Shown one piece after another: positions 11,305-23,300 of a stretch of 64,000 nt of DNA (within the stretch, counting starts at the first letter, position 1; every line of letters begins with the position of its first letter). This stretch comes from Voacanga thouarsii (taxonomy: Eukaryota; Streptophyta; Magnoliopsida; Gentianales; Apocynaceae). The position numbers were made by a program, and so were the translations under genes. A model generated the notes under the pieces. It saw nothing but the letters and a program-made list of their open reading frames with translations. It was not told the origin of the DNA and ran no database searches. The stretch is taken from contig JANUWF010001101.1 of assembly GCA_026120185.1 (NCBI GenBank), positions 4,154,001 to 4,218,000 on the forward strand, read 5' to 3'.

Positions 11305-12275
11305 ATGGTAATACATTTATACAAAACTTCTACCCCGAGAACATGCAATGGAACCATAGACAGTCAAGTGAAATCCAATCCACGAAATAATTAGACCTAT
11401 GGACAGTATCGTTGTGGTAAAGGTCGTAATGCCAGAGGAATCATTACTATAAGGCATAGAGGGGGAGGTCATAAGCGTCTATACCGTAAAATTGATTTTT
11501 GATGAAATGAAAAAGACGTACATGGTAGAATTGTAACCATAGAATACGACCCTAATTGAAATGCATACATTTGTCTCATACACTACGGGGATGGTGAGAA
11601 GAGATGTATTTTACATCCCAGAGGGGCTATAATTGGAGATACCATTGTTTTTGGTATAGAAGTTCCTATAAAAATAGGAAATGCCCTACCTTTGAGTGCG
11701 GTTTGAACTATTGATTTATGTAATTGGAAGTAACTAATTAGGTTTACGACAAAACCTAGAAATCGATCACTGATCCAATTTAAGTACCTCAACAGAAAAC
11801 TGAAGAGTAATGGTAGCAAGTGATTGAGTTCAGTAGTTCTTCATATAAAATTATTGACTCTAGAGATATAGTAATATGGAGAAGATAAAATTGTTTCAAG
11901 CATCGACAGAATCGGAAGTGCCCCTTCTTTCAAAAAGAGGAGCACAGGTTATTCACATTTCATTTGATGGTCAGAGGCGAATTGAAAGCCAAGCAGTGGT
12001 AATTCTAAAGATTCTCGGGGGGGAAATAGAAATGTCTCTTATGTTACTCATAATATGTGGAAGTATCGACGTAATTTCATAGAGTCATTTGGTCTGAATG
12101 TTACATGAAAAAAATAAGCCAGATGACGGAACGGGAAGACCTAGGATGTAGAAGATCATAACATGAGGCATTCGGTTGGATTCACCCATGGGTCATTGTA
12201 CGATATAAGATCCATCTATATAGATATCATCATCTTCATCCAAAAAGCCATATGTTTTGTAAGAAGCTTGTACAT
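11305..12275 (+). pseudogene. rpl2: Plastid rpl2 exon 1 and partial group II intron, nuclear copy
   Basis: ATG at 11305 begins the L2 N-terminus ([20 protein letters not shown]), followed by [56 protein letters not shown] and [11 protein letters not shown]. Exon 1 ends near 11695. From there the sequence matches the plastid rpl2 group II intron, including its conserved stretch around 11870-12240, and is cut before the intron end; exon 2 is absent. In-frame stops occur at NNLIYG (NN then TAG), after KIDF (two TGA codons) and at DPN (TGA). Confidence 0.93.
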
Positions 12276-13604
12276 ATAGATTGTTTATCAAATGCATTGT
12301 GGTTCCTACAGCTCTGGGAATGACAATTGGTCTGGCATAGGACGACTTTCAGCCAGGACTCCTGTGACTAGTCCTCATAACGACAGTCTCTGATTTCTTA
12401 TAGAATGATTTCTGGAACTCAGCAAACATCTGTAAGGATTTTGATTGAAGTTTGGCATACAAAGTTCTTCAGATCATACCCCCGGATGTTTCTTTACCAA
12501 CAAAGGACACTATGATTTAGATGTTGACTACCGATGGGTCATTTTCAGTAAGTTCTGCCTATTAATCTTTGTGAGAAGGCAATCAGAAATTCAATTTCTC
12601 AAAGGGCTTTAGTCTTTAAAACCCCCTCCCCTATCATCCAAGATTTCATTTGGAAACTCCTGAATAACTGGCTACTGTTTGACCCTCTGCTACAACAAAT
12701 GGGCATTCATCTTTGCTTCATCTGTCGTTTATGTCACAAACACTTGGATGATGCCTCGCATCTTTTCGTACGTTGTGAGATGGTTTCCGATTTATGCAAA
12801 ATGGTGCTACATAGGTTGGGATTATTTGGCACTCAGCCGCTAACCCTGACAATTGCAAACTTCATCAGTTTTTTGTGGAAGTAGCGAAGTGGGCCTAAAG
12901 ATTTCATGCACATCTTTATTAGAATTTATATGTGGGTAGTCTGGAAATACCGATGCTTATGCAAGGAAGAGGGGACCTCTATTACTTGAGGGCTTTTAGA
13001 GGGTAGAGTCATGAAAGAACTTCAGGCAATCTCTTAGCCCACCCTATGCAATATCTTGCGCACATCACACAGATTTGTGATCTCTACTCCATTAGTGTGA
13101 CACCTAAGCCCTTAATGAAGGTGATTCATGTATCCTGGCATCCCGATGATCATAAGGACTTCATTTTAAATATTGATGGGCTTCTAAAGGCAATTTAGGA
13201 AATTCAGAAATAGGAGGTTTAGTAAGGAAATTCAATGGGTCCTTTGTGGTTGCTTTTGCTAAGATATTGGCATTTCGGACCGTCTTACAGCTGAGATGAA
13301 AGCTTTGGAAAGAGGCTTGAAATTGTGCCATCAACTGAAGATCACAAAAGCTACATCTTCAAACAGATTCTATGTAGATTGTGTAGATTTTTACCAAGCA
13401 GGAATCGTGCCCATGGAGATTATATCATTTTTATCGGCATATTCACAAGGAAACATAGTAGCAGATTCCTTGGCGAACATTGGCAGTGAGCATATTTCAT
13501 TTGTTGTAACTTCTTTTGCTACTCTTCCTCCTTCAGTGAAGGGAGTACTCCATTTAGACAGAATGGTTGTTCCTTCACTTCACTCTTCGTACGTTCGGAG
13601 GTAA
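12276..13604 (+). pseudogene. LINE ORF2 C-terminus: zf-RVT and RNase H remnant
   Basis: LINE sequence resumes after the plastid block with GNDNWSGIGRLSARTPV. Next is a zf-RVT-type zinc-binding segment around 12699-12800 (ICRLCHKHLDDASHLFVRCE: Cys-x2-Cys...His...Cys). From about 13165 comes an RNase H-like domain starting NIDG, with EMKALERGLKLCHQLKI as the helix bearing its second acidic residue and NIVADSLANIG as the C-terminal block. This RNase H degrades RNA in the LINE RNA-DNA hybrid. The last 102 codons (13296-13604) are open; earlier parts have stops. Confidence 0.75.
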
Positions 13605-13660
13605 GGTTTTATCCTCCTCTGTGTATTTATTTTTATAATAATAAACAAGTAATGGTTTAC

Positions 13661-14512
13661 CAAACCTCCCGCTAACACCCTGATGGTTCTTTTTTTTTTT
13701 TTTTAAAGGTTAAATGGTCTCCTATAGACACTTGATTCTAACATGAATACTAGTAATATAGATCAATCTAATTCGCTCAGAATGAAGAATTGCTGGGAAT
13801 ACTAGTCAAATGTAGTGTTTAATGACCCTTTTCCTTTTTCAAATTTACATGCAGGGTTGCCAATTCATTGGTTGGAACACCCCCCCCCCCCCAAATAAAA
13901 TCATGTTAAAATAGGAAAATCACTAACTTTAATCTAATTTATTCGCTTGATTTTTTTTAAAACTGTGTAAGTCTGTGATAGAGTAACTCAATTAGTAAAA
14001 TACACTATTTATGACTCTATAATAATTCTATTGTATTGATTTATGACATAGATATTGTTAAAAAAAAAAATTCTTTTTCGTTACCTGTTATAAACATTTT
14101 TTACATAAAAAACATTACGAAGTATTTATAGTGCTCACATGAGTGTTTGAGTTTTATACAGTATTTCTTTAGCATTTTTTACTATGAAAAAGTTAAGAAC
14201 TTTGTGTTAGAGGTAAGTTATATAAAAGGATATATTAGATGATAATATTATAATTTTTTGAAAAGTTTTTAAAGAATAAAATATAAAATTTTAAAATACC
14301 TTCTTAAAAGCTTTAAATTTTTAGAAAAAATTATAAAAATATAAAAAAATTTGGGGGCAAACTTGCACCCTTGATTCCACATCTGCTCTTTTACCAAAAG
14401 AAACGAATTAATATTTATTATTATAAAATATTTGTTATGTAATGTTGGAATAAATATGTTGAATGCATAAAATATCATAGTTCATATTAAAAAATAATAA
14501 ATATAATTAATA
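13661..14512. other. AT-rich intergenic DNA, nothing recognised
   Basis: Homopolymer runs (T run at about 13690-13704, a 12-14 base C run near 13880, A run near 14060) and very AT-rich DNA. Only short meaningless ORFs are present. Confidence 0.5.
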
Positions 14513-14786
14513 CTCATTCCGTCTTATAATATAAGTCGTTAGAGATTACTTTTGCTATCTCAAATTATAAGTCTTTGGAAACTTTTCAAGAAGATTTTAA
14601 AGCTATTTTTACATTTTTATCCTTATTTATTGTTCTCTTTTCTTCTCTTTCTCTCCCCTCTCTCCTCTTGTTTCCAAAACATTTAAATATGGATATTTTA
14701 AGAAGAAAAAATATAAAGTCATCTTATTTTTAAAAAATCTTAATATGTGTAAAATTAAATCAAACGACTTATATTATGGAATGGAG
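14513..14786. mobile_element. Stowaway-like MITE, about 274 bp
   Basis: The left end, CTCATTCCGTCTTATAATAT followed by AAGTCGTT, is the inverted complement of the right end, AACGACTTATATTATGGAAT followed by GGAG, apart from a short gap and a few changes. The left end is preceded by TA. CTCCNTCCGTC-type ends with a TA target are the signature of Tc1/mariner-derived Stowaway MITEs of plants. There is no coding capacity. It lies about 0.9 kb upstream of the LIKE-COV start codon. Confidence 0.8.
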
Positions 14787-15660
14787 AATATGATTTAAGT
14801 AATCAAAATGTATTTAAGGTTAATAAAAAGAATAATATGCTTTATAGTTTTGCATTTATTGTAACTTAAAATTATGTTTATGATAAAGTTATTAGAGGCG
14901 TAAATAAGTAAGTTCTAATTTTGACTTTCTAATATCAATATTGATAAATCATGTTTGCAATAATTACATCAATCTGTTCTAAAAAAGAAAATTAAAAGAA
15001 ATAAATAAATATATGTTGAAAGAAATATTTAAAGTCTATAAGTAATTGGAATTTAGAATTTTTATTTCCCAAAATGCCTCTATTATACAGTTTGTTTGTA
15101 ATAGAGATTACATTTTAACATGATTTTTTAGAGAGATAATTTTCAACTTCTAATTATATACACTTCGTCAACGCAGAATAGAAGAAAGTTATGCACTAAT
15201 TTGTTATTAAATAAATAGTGATTGTTATTAAATAAATAGTGAAATATAAAAATTTTATGTTACCAATTAATAATTTTTCATTTCCTATCTCATAAAAAAT
15301 ATTTTGTACCGAACTATCCTTTTCAAAAAATAATAAATCTAAATTTCGTTTTAAAAGATTAAAAGGTAAAATAACCTTTTAAAAAAACTGAAGTTAAAAT
15401 AACAATTTTTAATACTGAAAAGCAAAATAAATTACTAATAAAGCAATTATTGAGTTAAATTTTTTTTCTTTTAGCTGGTAAAATAGTTTTTTTGGAAGGA
15501 AACTAGTGGTATTTTGAAATGAGAAAAGAACAAAAAAAACCGTAAAAAGGAATCAAATTGCCTACTAGTAAACAACAAGAAGTACAGCCAAACCATCTCA
15601 GCAGTAATCTCACATTTCCTCTCACGTACGGATGCGCGTGTAGCAGAAGCTGGAAGAAGA
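14787..15660 (+). promoter_or_regulatory. Upstream region and 5' UTR of the LIKE-COV gene
   Basis: AT-rich non-coding DNA becoming GC-richer from about 15575. The last 100 bases before the ATG (…cacgtacggatgcgcg…) look like a 5' UTR. An ACGT-core element, TCACGTACG, occurs near 15622-15630. No unambiguous TATA box or transcription start can be assigned by eye. Confidence 0.4.
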
Positions 15661-17311
15661 ATGCCGGAAGATAGGAAGGAGTCAACGTCGGCGACTTCGC
15701 CGCTTTATCCGATCAGCAACGTTGAAGATCCCGAGGATCCCGCCAAGCCTCATCTTCCTATTTCCTCCAATGGTTCCTCCACTCGCAAGGTTTAATCCAT
15801 TCTCTCTTCTTCTAATAATAGTCACTGCACTTTTTTTGCGGTTGAAGCTAGGCTTATTCAAATAAGTTGTCTAATCCATCGAGATTTGGAAACTCTGTAG
15901 TGCAAAATTTAGTTTTAAATTCGAAGTGCGAAATACTTTGTTTAGCACCCAACGAGTACGAGTGGAAAGGAGAAATGGAAGTAGAGAAAGGCAATTCCTT
16001 TATCTTTCATGCTGCCTGGTTTAGAGTTCGAGAATTGATTTTTAGATATCCGATATGTGCAACTGTTTATGTGTTTGCTAGTAGGTGTGAGAATTTCTTC
16101 ATCAATTTTGGGAAATTTTATCTTACAAAAGATAAATCGGAGAGCATGGTATCAGATTTAATAGGAATTTCACTGAAGTTTGTTTCTTTGATTGTAGGGA
16201 GTTAAATGTGCAGTCAATGTCAATTCTTAGCTTCTGTTAATTGGCTTGAACTAATGTTACATTGGCGAAGGACTTGTTAGGGGATAGGGTGTGAAAAAGA
16301 AGTATTTTTAGAAGTTTTTAACCTATTCATTTCCAAGTGTCTAGAGCTGGTCTTTGTCATTAGATCTTGATATTTAAAGCAATAGTTTGTGAAGGAAATG
16401 AGCAATTCTATTAGATACTCAAGATACTTTCCCATGGATGGTGTGAAAATGGAACATTTTTCCTGTGAGGAAATTTTGGTAAAATGTGATATTAACAAAT
16501 AAGAAAAGATAAATCTGGGAAATATTTGAAGAATTTAGTCTGTGCTTTTCTTTGTGGCTGGTTGATGTTGGGCTTGATACTTGAATCAATTGGTTGATTT
16601 GTTTTTTTGCAAGCAGGTATGAATTTGCTTTAGAATTACAGATGGGGAGATTATTTGAAAAGTTATACAGCTAATTATCATTTATGTAATTACAATTCAA
16701 CAAGTATAATGGACTACCACAAAGAATTTAACACCCTTCCTAGCATTTTCTTGCAATGAAGTTAACTGAGTCAGTTGGTTTACTATTTTCTTTTTATTTA
16801 TACACGGCTCAGCAGAAGTTAAGAATAGTGGCTTGTGGTATCCTTGGAAGTTCCTCAATTAGTGGAAATTTCAGTTAAGTGTACAGGTGCAGATGCAGGA
16901 TCAAAAGTTTGGAGGGGTCTAAATTTTATGCGTGTGCCTTGAAGTTGAAAAGGTAAAGACACGTAGTGCCAATCACGCTCACACAAAATCGCAGACGACA
17001 AAATCGAAGCAACTAGCAAGAAGAAAGAGCAAAGTAGTCTGTTCTAGTTGATGAAAGGAGAAAATGGGCCAAATGGCTGAATGAGACAAAAACAAAAATG
17101 TTTCAATTTCAAAACAAGTACTTAACTTTGCTGTAGCCGTGTAGGTCAATAGTTAATGAAAGGAAAAAATGGCTGGACGAGACAAAAACAAAAAGGTCTC
17201 AATCTTAAACAAGTATTTAAGTATTTTGGTATGTCAATAGATACTAAAAGTCTAAAATTTAGTAAAAATAAAAGAGACAATGACTAATGAAATTGAGAGA
17301 AGTTCAATAAC

Positions 17312-17353
<42 letters not shown>

Positions 17354-20300
17354 AACCCATAATTTAATATACTACCATTATTAGGGATTTTTTTTTTAAA
17401 AAAGGGATTGGCCATATATTTAAATATTTTATAATTTATAATTTAATATACTATTATTGGTATAGATTTCAAAAAAAAAAAAAAAATGAGAGGAGCCTTG
17501 GCCCCCCCTACCATCAACGTGTGTCTGCCCCTGGCAGTGTAGCTGTGAAAATGATTTTGTATCCAAGGCAACTGAAACTCATTTGTTATGGAGTTTTAAT
17601 ACTTGAGGCCGGTAGACCATCTTCTTCAAGATTCACATTAAAAGAAATATAAATAAATAAAATCCTCCATTTCTAGATGTTGAGTATCCAGCCAATCTTT
17701 TTGAACATTTCAGATCTTGAAAGATCCATGATGTGGAAAAGAAGGATTAAAACTCTTATACCTTTTTTTTTTTTTCATAGAGCAAATGATCATTCTAATT
17801 CTGCTAAATGATTGCAAAATCAAATTTGCTAGACTGGGCTTCTTAGGCATTAAGTCCATTAGTTTCTTTTATTTCAGTTATGTTTTCCCTCAGTATTTCG
17901 GAATGAAATGAGTTCATTGCTTGTAGTTTAAAACAAAGAAAAAAAGTGCACCATTTTTCTTGAGTTCTTGTTCATGTTGGTTTTACTAGTGATGGAGTTG
18001 CCAAAATTCATATGAGGCTGTAGACCTGAGCTGGAATGGATGACATTAGTTTTATCAAAGAAGTATAGATAGTCATGTACACATAGCTTGTTGGAAATTT
18101 TCAGGTATTTGAATTTTTAATTCAGGATAATGACATTGCTAGTGGTCTTTTCTCTCTCTCACAACTAATAGTTACTATAAAATTTCTTCTCATTAAGAAG
18201 ATTTTCTCATGAAAAGACTCCAATCCATAATGCACCCTTTCTTCTCATGTCAAATGCAAGGGAGGGATATAAGCATTTAGTCTCCCAGGTAGATTTGAGC
18301 AAAGCAAAGACTTCACGTTGAGGGAGCTCATTTTTAACACCGGGCAATTACCATAGAACTAACATCAAACTTGGAATTGGAGGACATTTCAATGTGGATT
18401 TTCATTTAAAATTGGTTAGGACTATCGATGAGTTTGGGCGAGCTCAAGATGCGCCCACCCAACCCAATCTAATTCAAGTGAGTCAATTTGATTTTGAGTG
18501 TAAAATATCATTATATTATTGCAACATTGTCCGATTTGTGATTGCAGAAAACAAATGCATGTTTTTTAAATTAATTTGGACTGGTCCAAACATGCCTGAG
18601 ATCACATTTTGCATTCAGGTTGAGCTCGAGTGGAACATTTGCATTTTGAGATCAGGCTAAGTGCCCAAATTTGCAGGCCTAAAATTGATACTTAACCTTC
18701 TTCTAAGTCAATTATCTGGATTAAAAAAAATCCCTATGACCAACTAATCTCTGGCCTTTTATGGGGATCTATAACCCTTCAAAAGATATCAGAGTGTCGC
18801 ATCCACTATGTGGCAGCCTGGTAATCTGTTTTTTATGCTTACATATATGATGCACACTGTTTGGTTGAGAGATTTGTATTTCTTTCTGTATTGGGTTATA
18901 ATTTAAATAAACATGTAATTATAGCTTCAATTGTCTCACTGCATGTACTCTTTAATTGTGTACATTTGAGGTGCCCTTATTATGATGTACTTTATTTTAG
19001 ATTGAGGATTCCCTATAGGATTTCTTATGAAATTACTTTATGTGTTAGTCAAGAGGAATCCATTTCCTTACCAATCCATTGGCTTTCCTTAGAGGATTAA
19101 TGAACCTGGGAGTTCTTCTAATCTGGCTAAACTTACAATGCTGTCTCATATGCTTGCTTCTGAGCTGTGTCCATTAGATTGTGTTGGATTTCCTGCTGTT
19201 ACATCTTCTGACATTTTGTTGCATGCTGCATTGGAATCTTTCCTATTGGACTGCATTTGATCCTGAGCCACCCAAACAGTTTTTGCCATAAATATTCTCT
19301 CACATAGTGTAAAATAAAGAAACTGATTTTCACCTGATCCCCCTTTTTTCTTTTTTTCTTTTTTGGTTGTCGTCGTCGTCGTCATCGTCGTCGTCGTTGT
19401 TGTTTATGGGAGGGTTGGGCATAGATAAGAGGCAGGGAATTTACATGATTATCTGCTTTTACTTGTGTTTGAATTCAGTGTCTTGTTATTGAGTACCTCT
19501 TTCCAACACTTTCGGGGTGCTATGGTATTATTTTGATACCACACCTCTGGCCCATTAATGCATATAAAAGAGCCATTTCTGCATTAGAGGCTTGCTTTTA
19601 TTTTCACCAACTTGGAAGTTGACTACAGAATATTCTTCTAACCCTGCCTTCCTACATGTTGAACTGTACAAAATGACTGTTGCTCTCTTGGTTAATTTTA
19701 CTAACTCTAGCTTTTGATCAGGCTTGTTATGCGGTTCTTCAGAGTTGGGTTTCAAAGAAGTTCATGACTGGATGGTAATAAGCTTGGTATCAGTTTTCAA
19801 AAGTGCTTTTTCTCCGTTATTATTCTGGTCTTGATTTTATTTGCTTGCTGGTAATTTGCAGTGTTGTACTTTTTCCTGTGGCTGTTACATTTTATATCAC
19901 TTGGTGGTTTATTCAGTTTGTTGATCATTTCTTCAGTCCCATATATGAAAAGCTTGGCATTGATGTATTTGGTGAGTCATCAAAGCTCCTACGATCATCC
20001 TCTAGTTGCATTTAAATGCTTCTGACACTCAGATCATGGATGAAGATAACTACATCTTGCCGTAATTCACTACACGAAATTGCCATGTTCTTGGAAAACA
20101 TTAATGCTGTAAAATAGCTAATGTTTTTGTTTACATGCAGATGCAGTGTTACCTGGAGCACTGTGATGTATCATAGACGTTTCCCTTATATTTGATACTG
20201 ATTGGGTTTCCTTGCATATGTAATGCATGAATCTTTTTAATCTCATATTTCATGAATTTTTAATCAATTTTTACTGTAATAAAAGTTTTTTCGTTATGAA

Positions 20301-23300
20301 TTTTGATGATTTTATGTGACAAAGTATATGCAGCTAAATATTGGTACTTTCAAGAGATAAAAATTGACCTCCCATCATCCCTAACCAAAGGCCCTTCCTT
20401 CTCCTCTTCCCAATGCTCGTCCTTCTTGTACTGCCCCTACCATCCCAAAATAAACAAATAAATGCTTGAATGATTTTTTTTTTTTTTTTTTTGGTGCTCA
20501 TCGTTCACAAAGAGGCTAGGCTTTTAGGTGACATAAGCATTTAAATTACAGACATGGAATCCTATTACTAAGAGGAATTAGGAAACATATAAAAAAAGAA
20601 AAGAAATACTTAAAAGGTAAAAATTAAAATTGGCTCAAAGTCTTTACACATAGCAATTGACGAAATAATTGGGAAAAACCAAGTGCTAAGAAGAGAACAT
20701 GAAGTATGAAATGGTTGAGCAACATCAATTCCTTCTTTTGTTGTTCCGGTTGCTGGGTGAAGTGGGTATTCTGTTCCTGAGAAAATTATTGTGCAATTTA
20801 AAATAAAAAACCTTGTAGTCGAACATTAGGAAGAAACTCATATGTAGCAGCAAAAAATGATTGCCATTCCCTCATTCATGTTCTGTGGCATGAATTTTTC
20901 TTCCATAATTTTAAATCATAAACTAGATGCAAGCTAGGTGGTATTTAGAGTTGACACAAAGAGAAAAAGTAAGAGTTCACTTGTTTACCAGCTTTTTTCA
21001 AAAGAATATTGTTTTACGTTTTTTTTTAAACCAGAAAATGAACCTAATGCTAATAAATTTTATTTGTGAAATATTGGCAGTTTTATTATTTACGCCGAGT
21101 AGATTGCAATGTTGACATGCAATGTTGATATGTGAGTTTATCAATCCTTTATAAAATATCAAAGTATACTTAACATTAAAAAAAAAAAAGGCGCAATATA
21201 ATCGCAATCCAAGTACACCCTAAATATTCTTGCTTTGTAGCATTAGCTTGTCATTTTTCTTTTCTTTTTTCCTTCTACAGTTTGCTGGTACATTTGCAGG
21301 TGCAGTATTTTACACATTGAATTTATTGGAATCATTGAAAGCTTATCTGACATCTTTCTATTTTCTATTTTGTGTCTATTATCTGTTTTGAGATTGAGTG
21401 TTAACAAGTTCACGCATGTCTATATTACTCACTAGGACCTCTGGTTTGATGGTATTCTTTTGGGGCTTGATAACTTACATGCGGTGCAGGGCTTGGATTC
21501 ATCTCGTCATTGATCTTTATATTCTTTATTGGTATATTCGCTTCATCATGGTTGGGCGCCACTGTTTTCTGGTTCGGGGAGTGGTTCATAAAGCGAATGC
21601 CCTTCGTAAAACACATATATTCAGCTTCAAAACAAATTAGTTCTGCAATTTCTCCAGGTAATTATTGCCATCCAGTGTCTTATTTCCATTTTGTATGATG
21701 AACTTAAGAAAATTCAATCTGTAGCTTCCATGAAACCATTATACACTCTTCCTAGCATCCTGACACTCCTCTCACAATGCTGTTGTGAAGAATTGGTTAC
21801 AGTTGAAATTCAATTGGATCTGTAATCTTGGCACCACTTCAAAATATTTTCCCCTCTTAGTGTTGTTTGTTGGCTAATACAGATTATTGATGGAGAAATG
21901 ATCCTTTTTTTTTTTCTTGATTGGACTGATCAGTATCAGTCCCTTTTAATTACACTCTGGATTTGTATTCCATGGTTCTTATTGATCATGTAATATTTGA
22001 CACTTGAAACATAGAATGGTGATCTTGGATTATTGTGTCTGTATATGGAAATATGGAAAGCTGAACAAGATTGCAGCCGCAATGTACTGTAATTAAACAA
22101 TGTCCCTATGCCTCACGTATGAGACTTTTTATTGGTTTCTTTATCTCATAATAGATCTACAAGAACTTGCTACTTTTAACTTGTGATTTAAAATGAGACT
22201 GATGCCTGTGAATGATGGCCTAATGTTTTGGTTTGGGCTGCTTCCCACTACCAACAACATTAAAATTTGAAAGACTACCAGTGGTGGCATGTGAAGTACT
22301 AAGATATTTGTCTGATCCATTAGCCCTGGGCTAGCGAACCAGTTATTCACATATTTCGTCTAGAGATTCACTCTCCAAATCTAAAAGTAGAAAATAGCTG
22401 CTGTTGAATTCCTTTTTTCAACTAAAATTTGAAATATCGCACATGATGTTAGAAAACGCTTTGGTAGTATTGAGAGGACAAATTAATAGTTCAAACTGCA
22501 CTCAAGGGTAGGGCATTTCCTATTTTTATAGGAACTTCTGTACTAGAAATAATGCTATCGCCAAGTATAGCCCCCCTGGGATGTAAAATATATCTGTTCT
22601 CACTATCCCCACTGGGTATGAGACAAATGTATGCATTTCGATTGGGGTCGTATTCGATGGTTATGATTCTATCCTGTGTGTCTTTTTCATTCTGTCAAAA
22701 ATCGATTTTACAGTATAGACGCTTATGACCTCCCCTCTATGCGCTGCAATAATAATTCCTCTGGTATTATGACCTTTACCACAACGTTGTTGTCCATAGA
22801 TCAAATTATTCCATGGTTTGGATTTCACTTGCCTGTCTATGGTTCCATGAGCACTGTCACATATTTCGCTTGCACTGTGTGATGATTCTGTAGTTGTAAG
22901 CATTAATTTGAGCTGTGACTGCAAGATCAATGAAATAATTACCACTGATATTTTAGTTTTAAAGATTAATTTTAAATCTTGGTTCCTTCTTCTGGACTAA
23001 ACTCCACTGATGCCAATGTAACAGTTGGCAAGTTGTCATTCTGCAAGTTTTCCTCTATTGCTTTCTCAAGTATGGTTGTCATTTTGCCATGTTGACCCCA
23101 TAGTGACTATATTTTCATCCAACTTGGTGCCCTTTTTTTTTCAGACAAAGATACAACTGCTTTCAAGGAGGTGGCAATCATCCGCCATCCCCGTGTTGGT
23201 GAATATGTATTTGGCTTTATTACATCATCAGTTGTTCTTCAGGTACTTACATTTTCACTGCTTCATTATTCCTAATTTCTCTCATAAAAATTTGTCAGCT

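Larger units (their letters stand above)
9065..12275. other. Nuclear plastid DNA insertion (NUPT), about 3.2 kb
   Basis: A contiguous piece of plastid inverted-repeat DNA in native gene order: ycf2 5' part (-), trnI-CAU (+), rpl23 (+), rpl2 exon 1 and most of its intron (+). All parts carry substitutions or stops, many of them C-to-T or G-to-A, typical of decayed nuclear plastid copies. It splits the LINE relic: LINE similarity stops at about 9064 (RRYLVN) and resumes at about 12276 with a segment ending GNDNWSGIGRLSAR. Junctions are placed to within some 10 bp; a 4-bp ATAT overlap at both ends is possible but not proven. Confidence 0.93.
4300..13660 (+). mobile_element. Decayed LINE (L1-type) relic, interrupted twice
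   Basis: The + strand carries, in the expected order, LINE ORF1 (DUF4283), endonuclease, reverse transcriptase, the C-terminal RT/zf-RVT zone and an RNase H domain, all with many stops and frameshifts. The relic is split by a solo LTR (6883-8662) and by plastid DNA (about 9065-12275); LINE protein similarity resumes directly on the far side of both. An internal deletion also fuses ORF1 to the endonuclease near 4820. The 3' end is placed by the AATAATAAA-like stretch after 13605; the 5' end is uncertain. No target duplication was identified. Confidence 0.85.

Noticed and set aside
12699..12884. Stand-alone zinc-finger gene
   Set aside because: The Cys/His pattern is the zf-RVT segment of the LINE, in the correct place after RT and before RNase H.
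18394..18660. 88-codon ORF in LIKE-COV intron 1
   Set aside because: No family resemblance; it lies in an intron with repeat-like gggcg...cccaacccaa words and is probably chance.
22661..22945. 94-codon ORF on the - strand read as a ribosomal protein gene
   Set aside because: It is plastid rpl2 exon 1 inside an intron of LIKE-COV, with a frameshift and no start or second exon.
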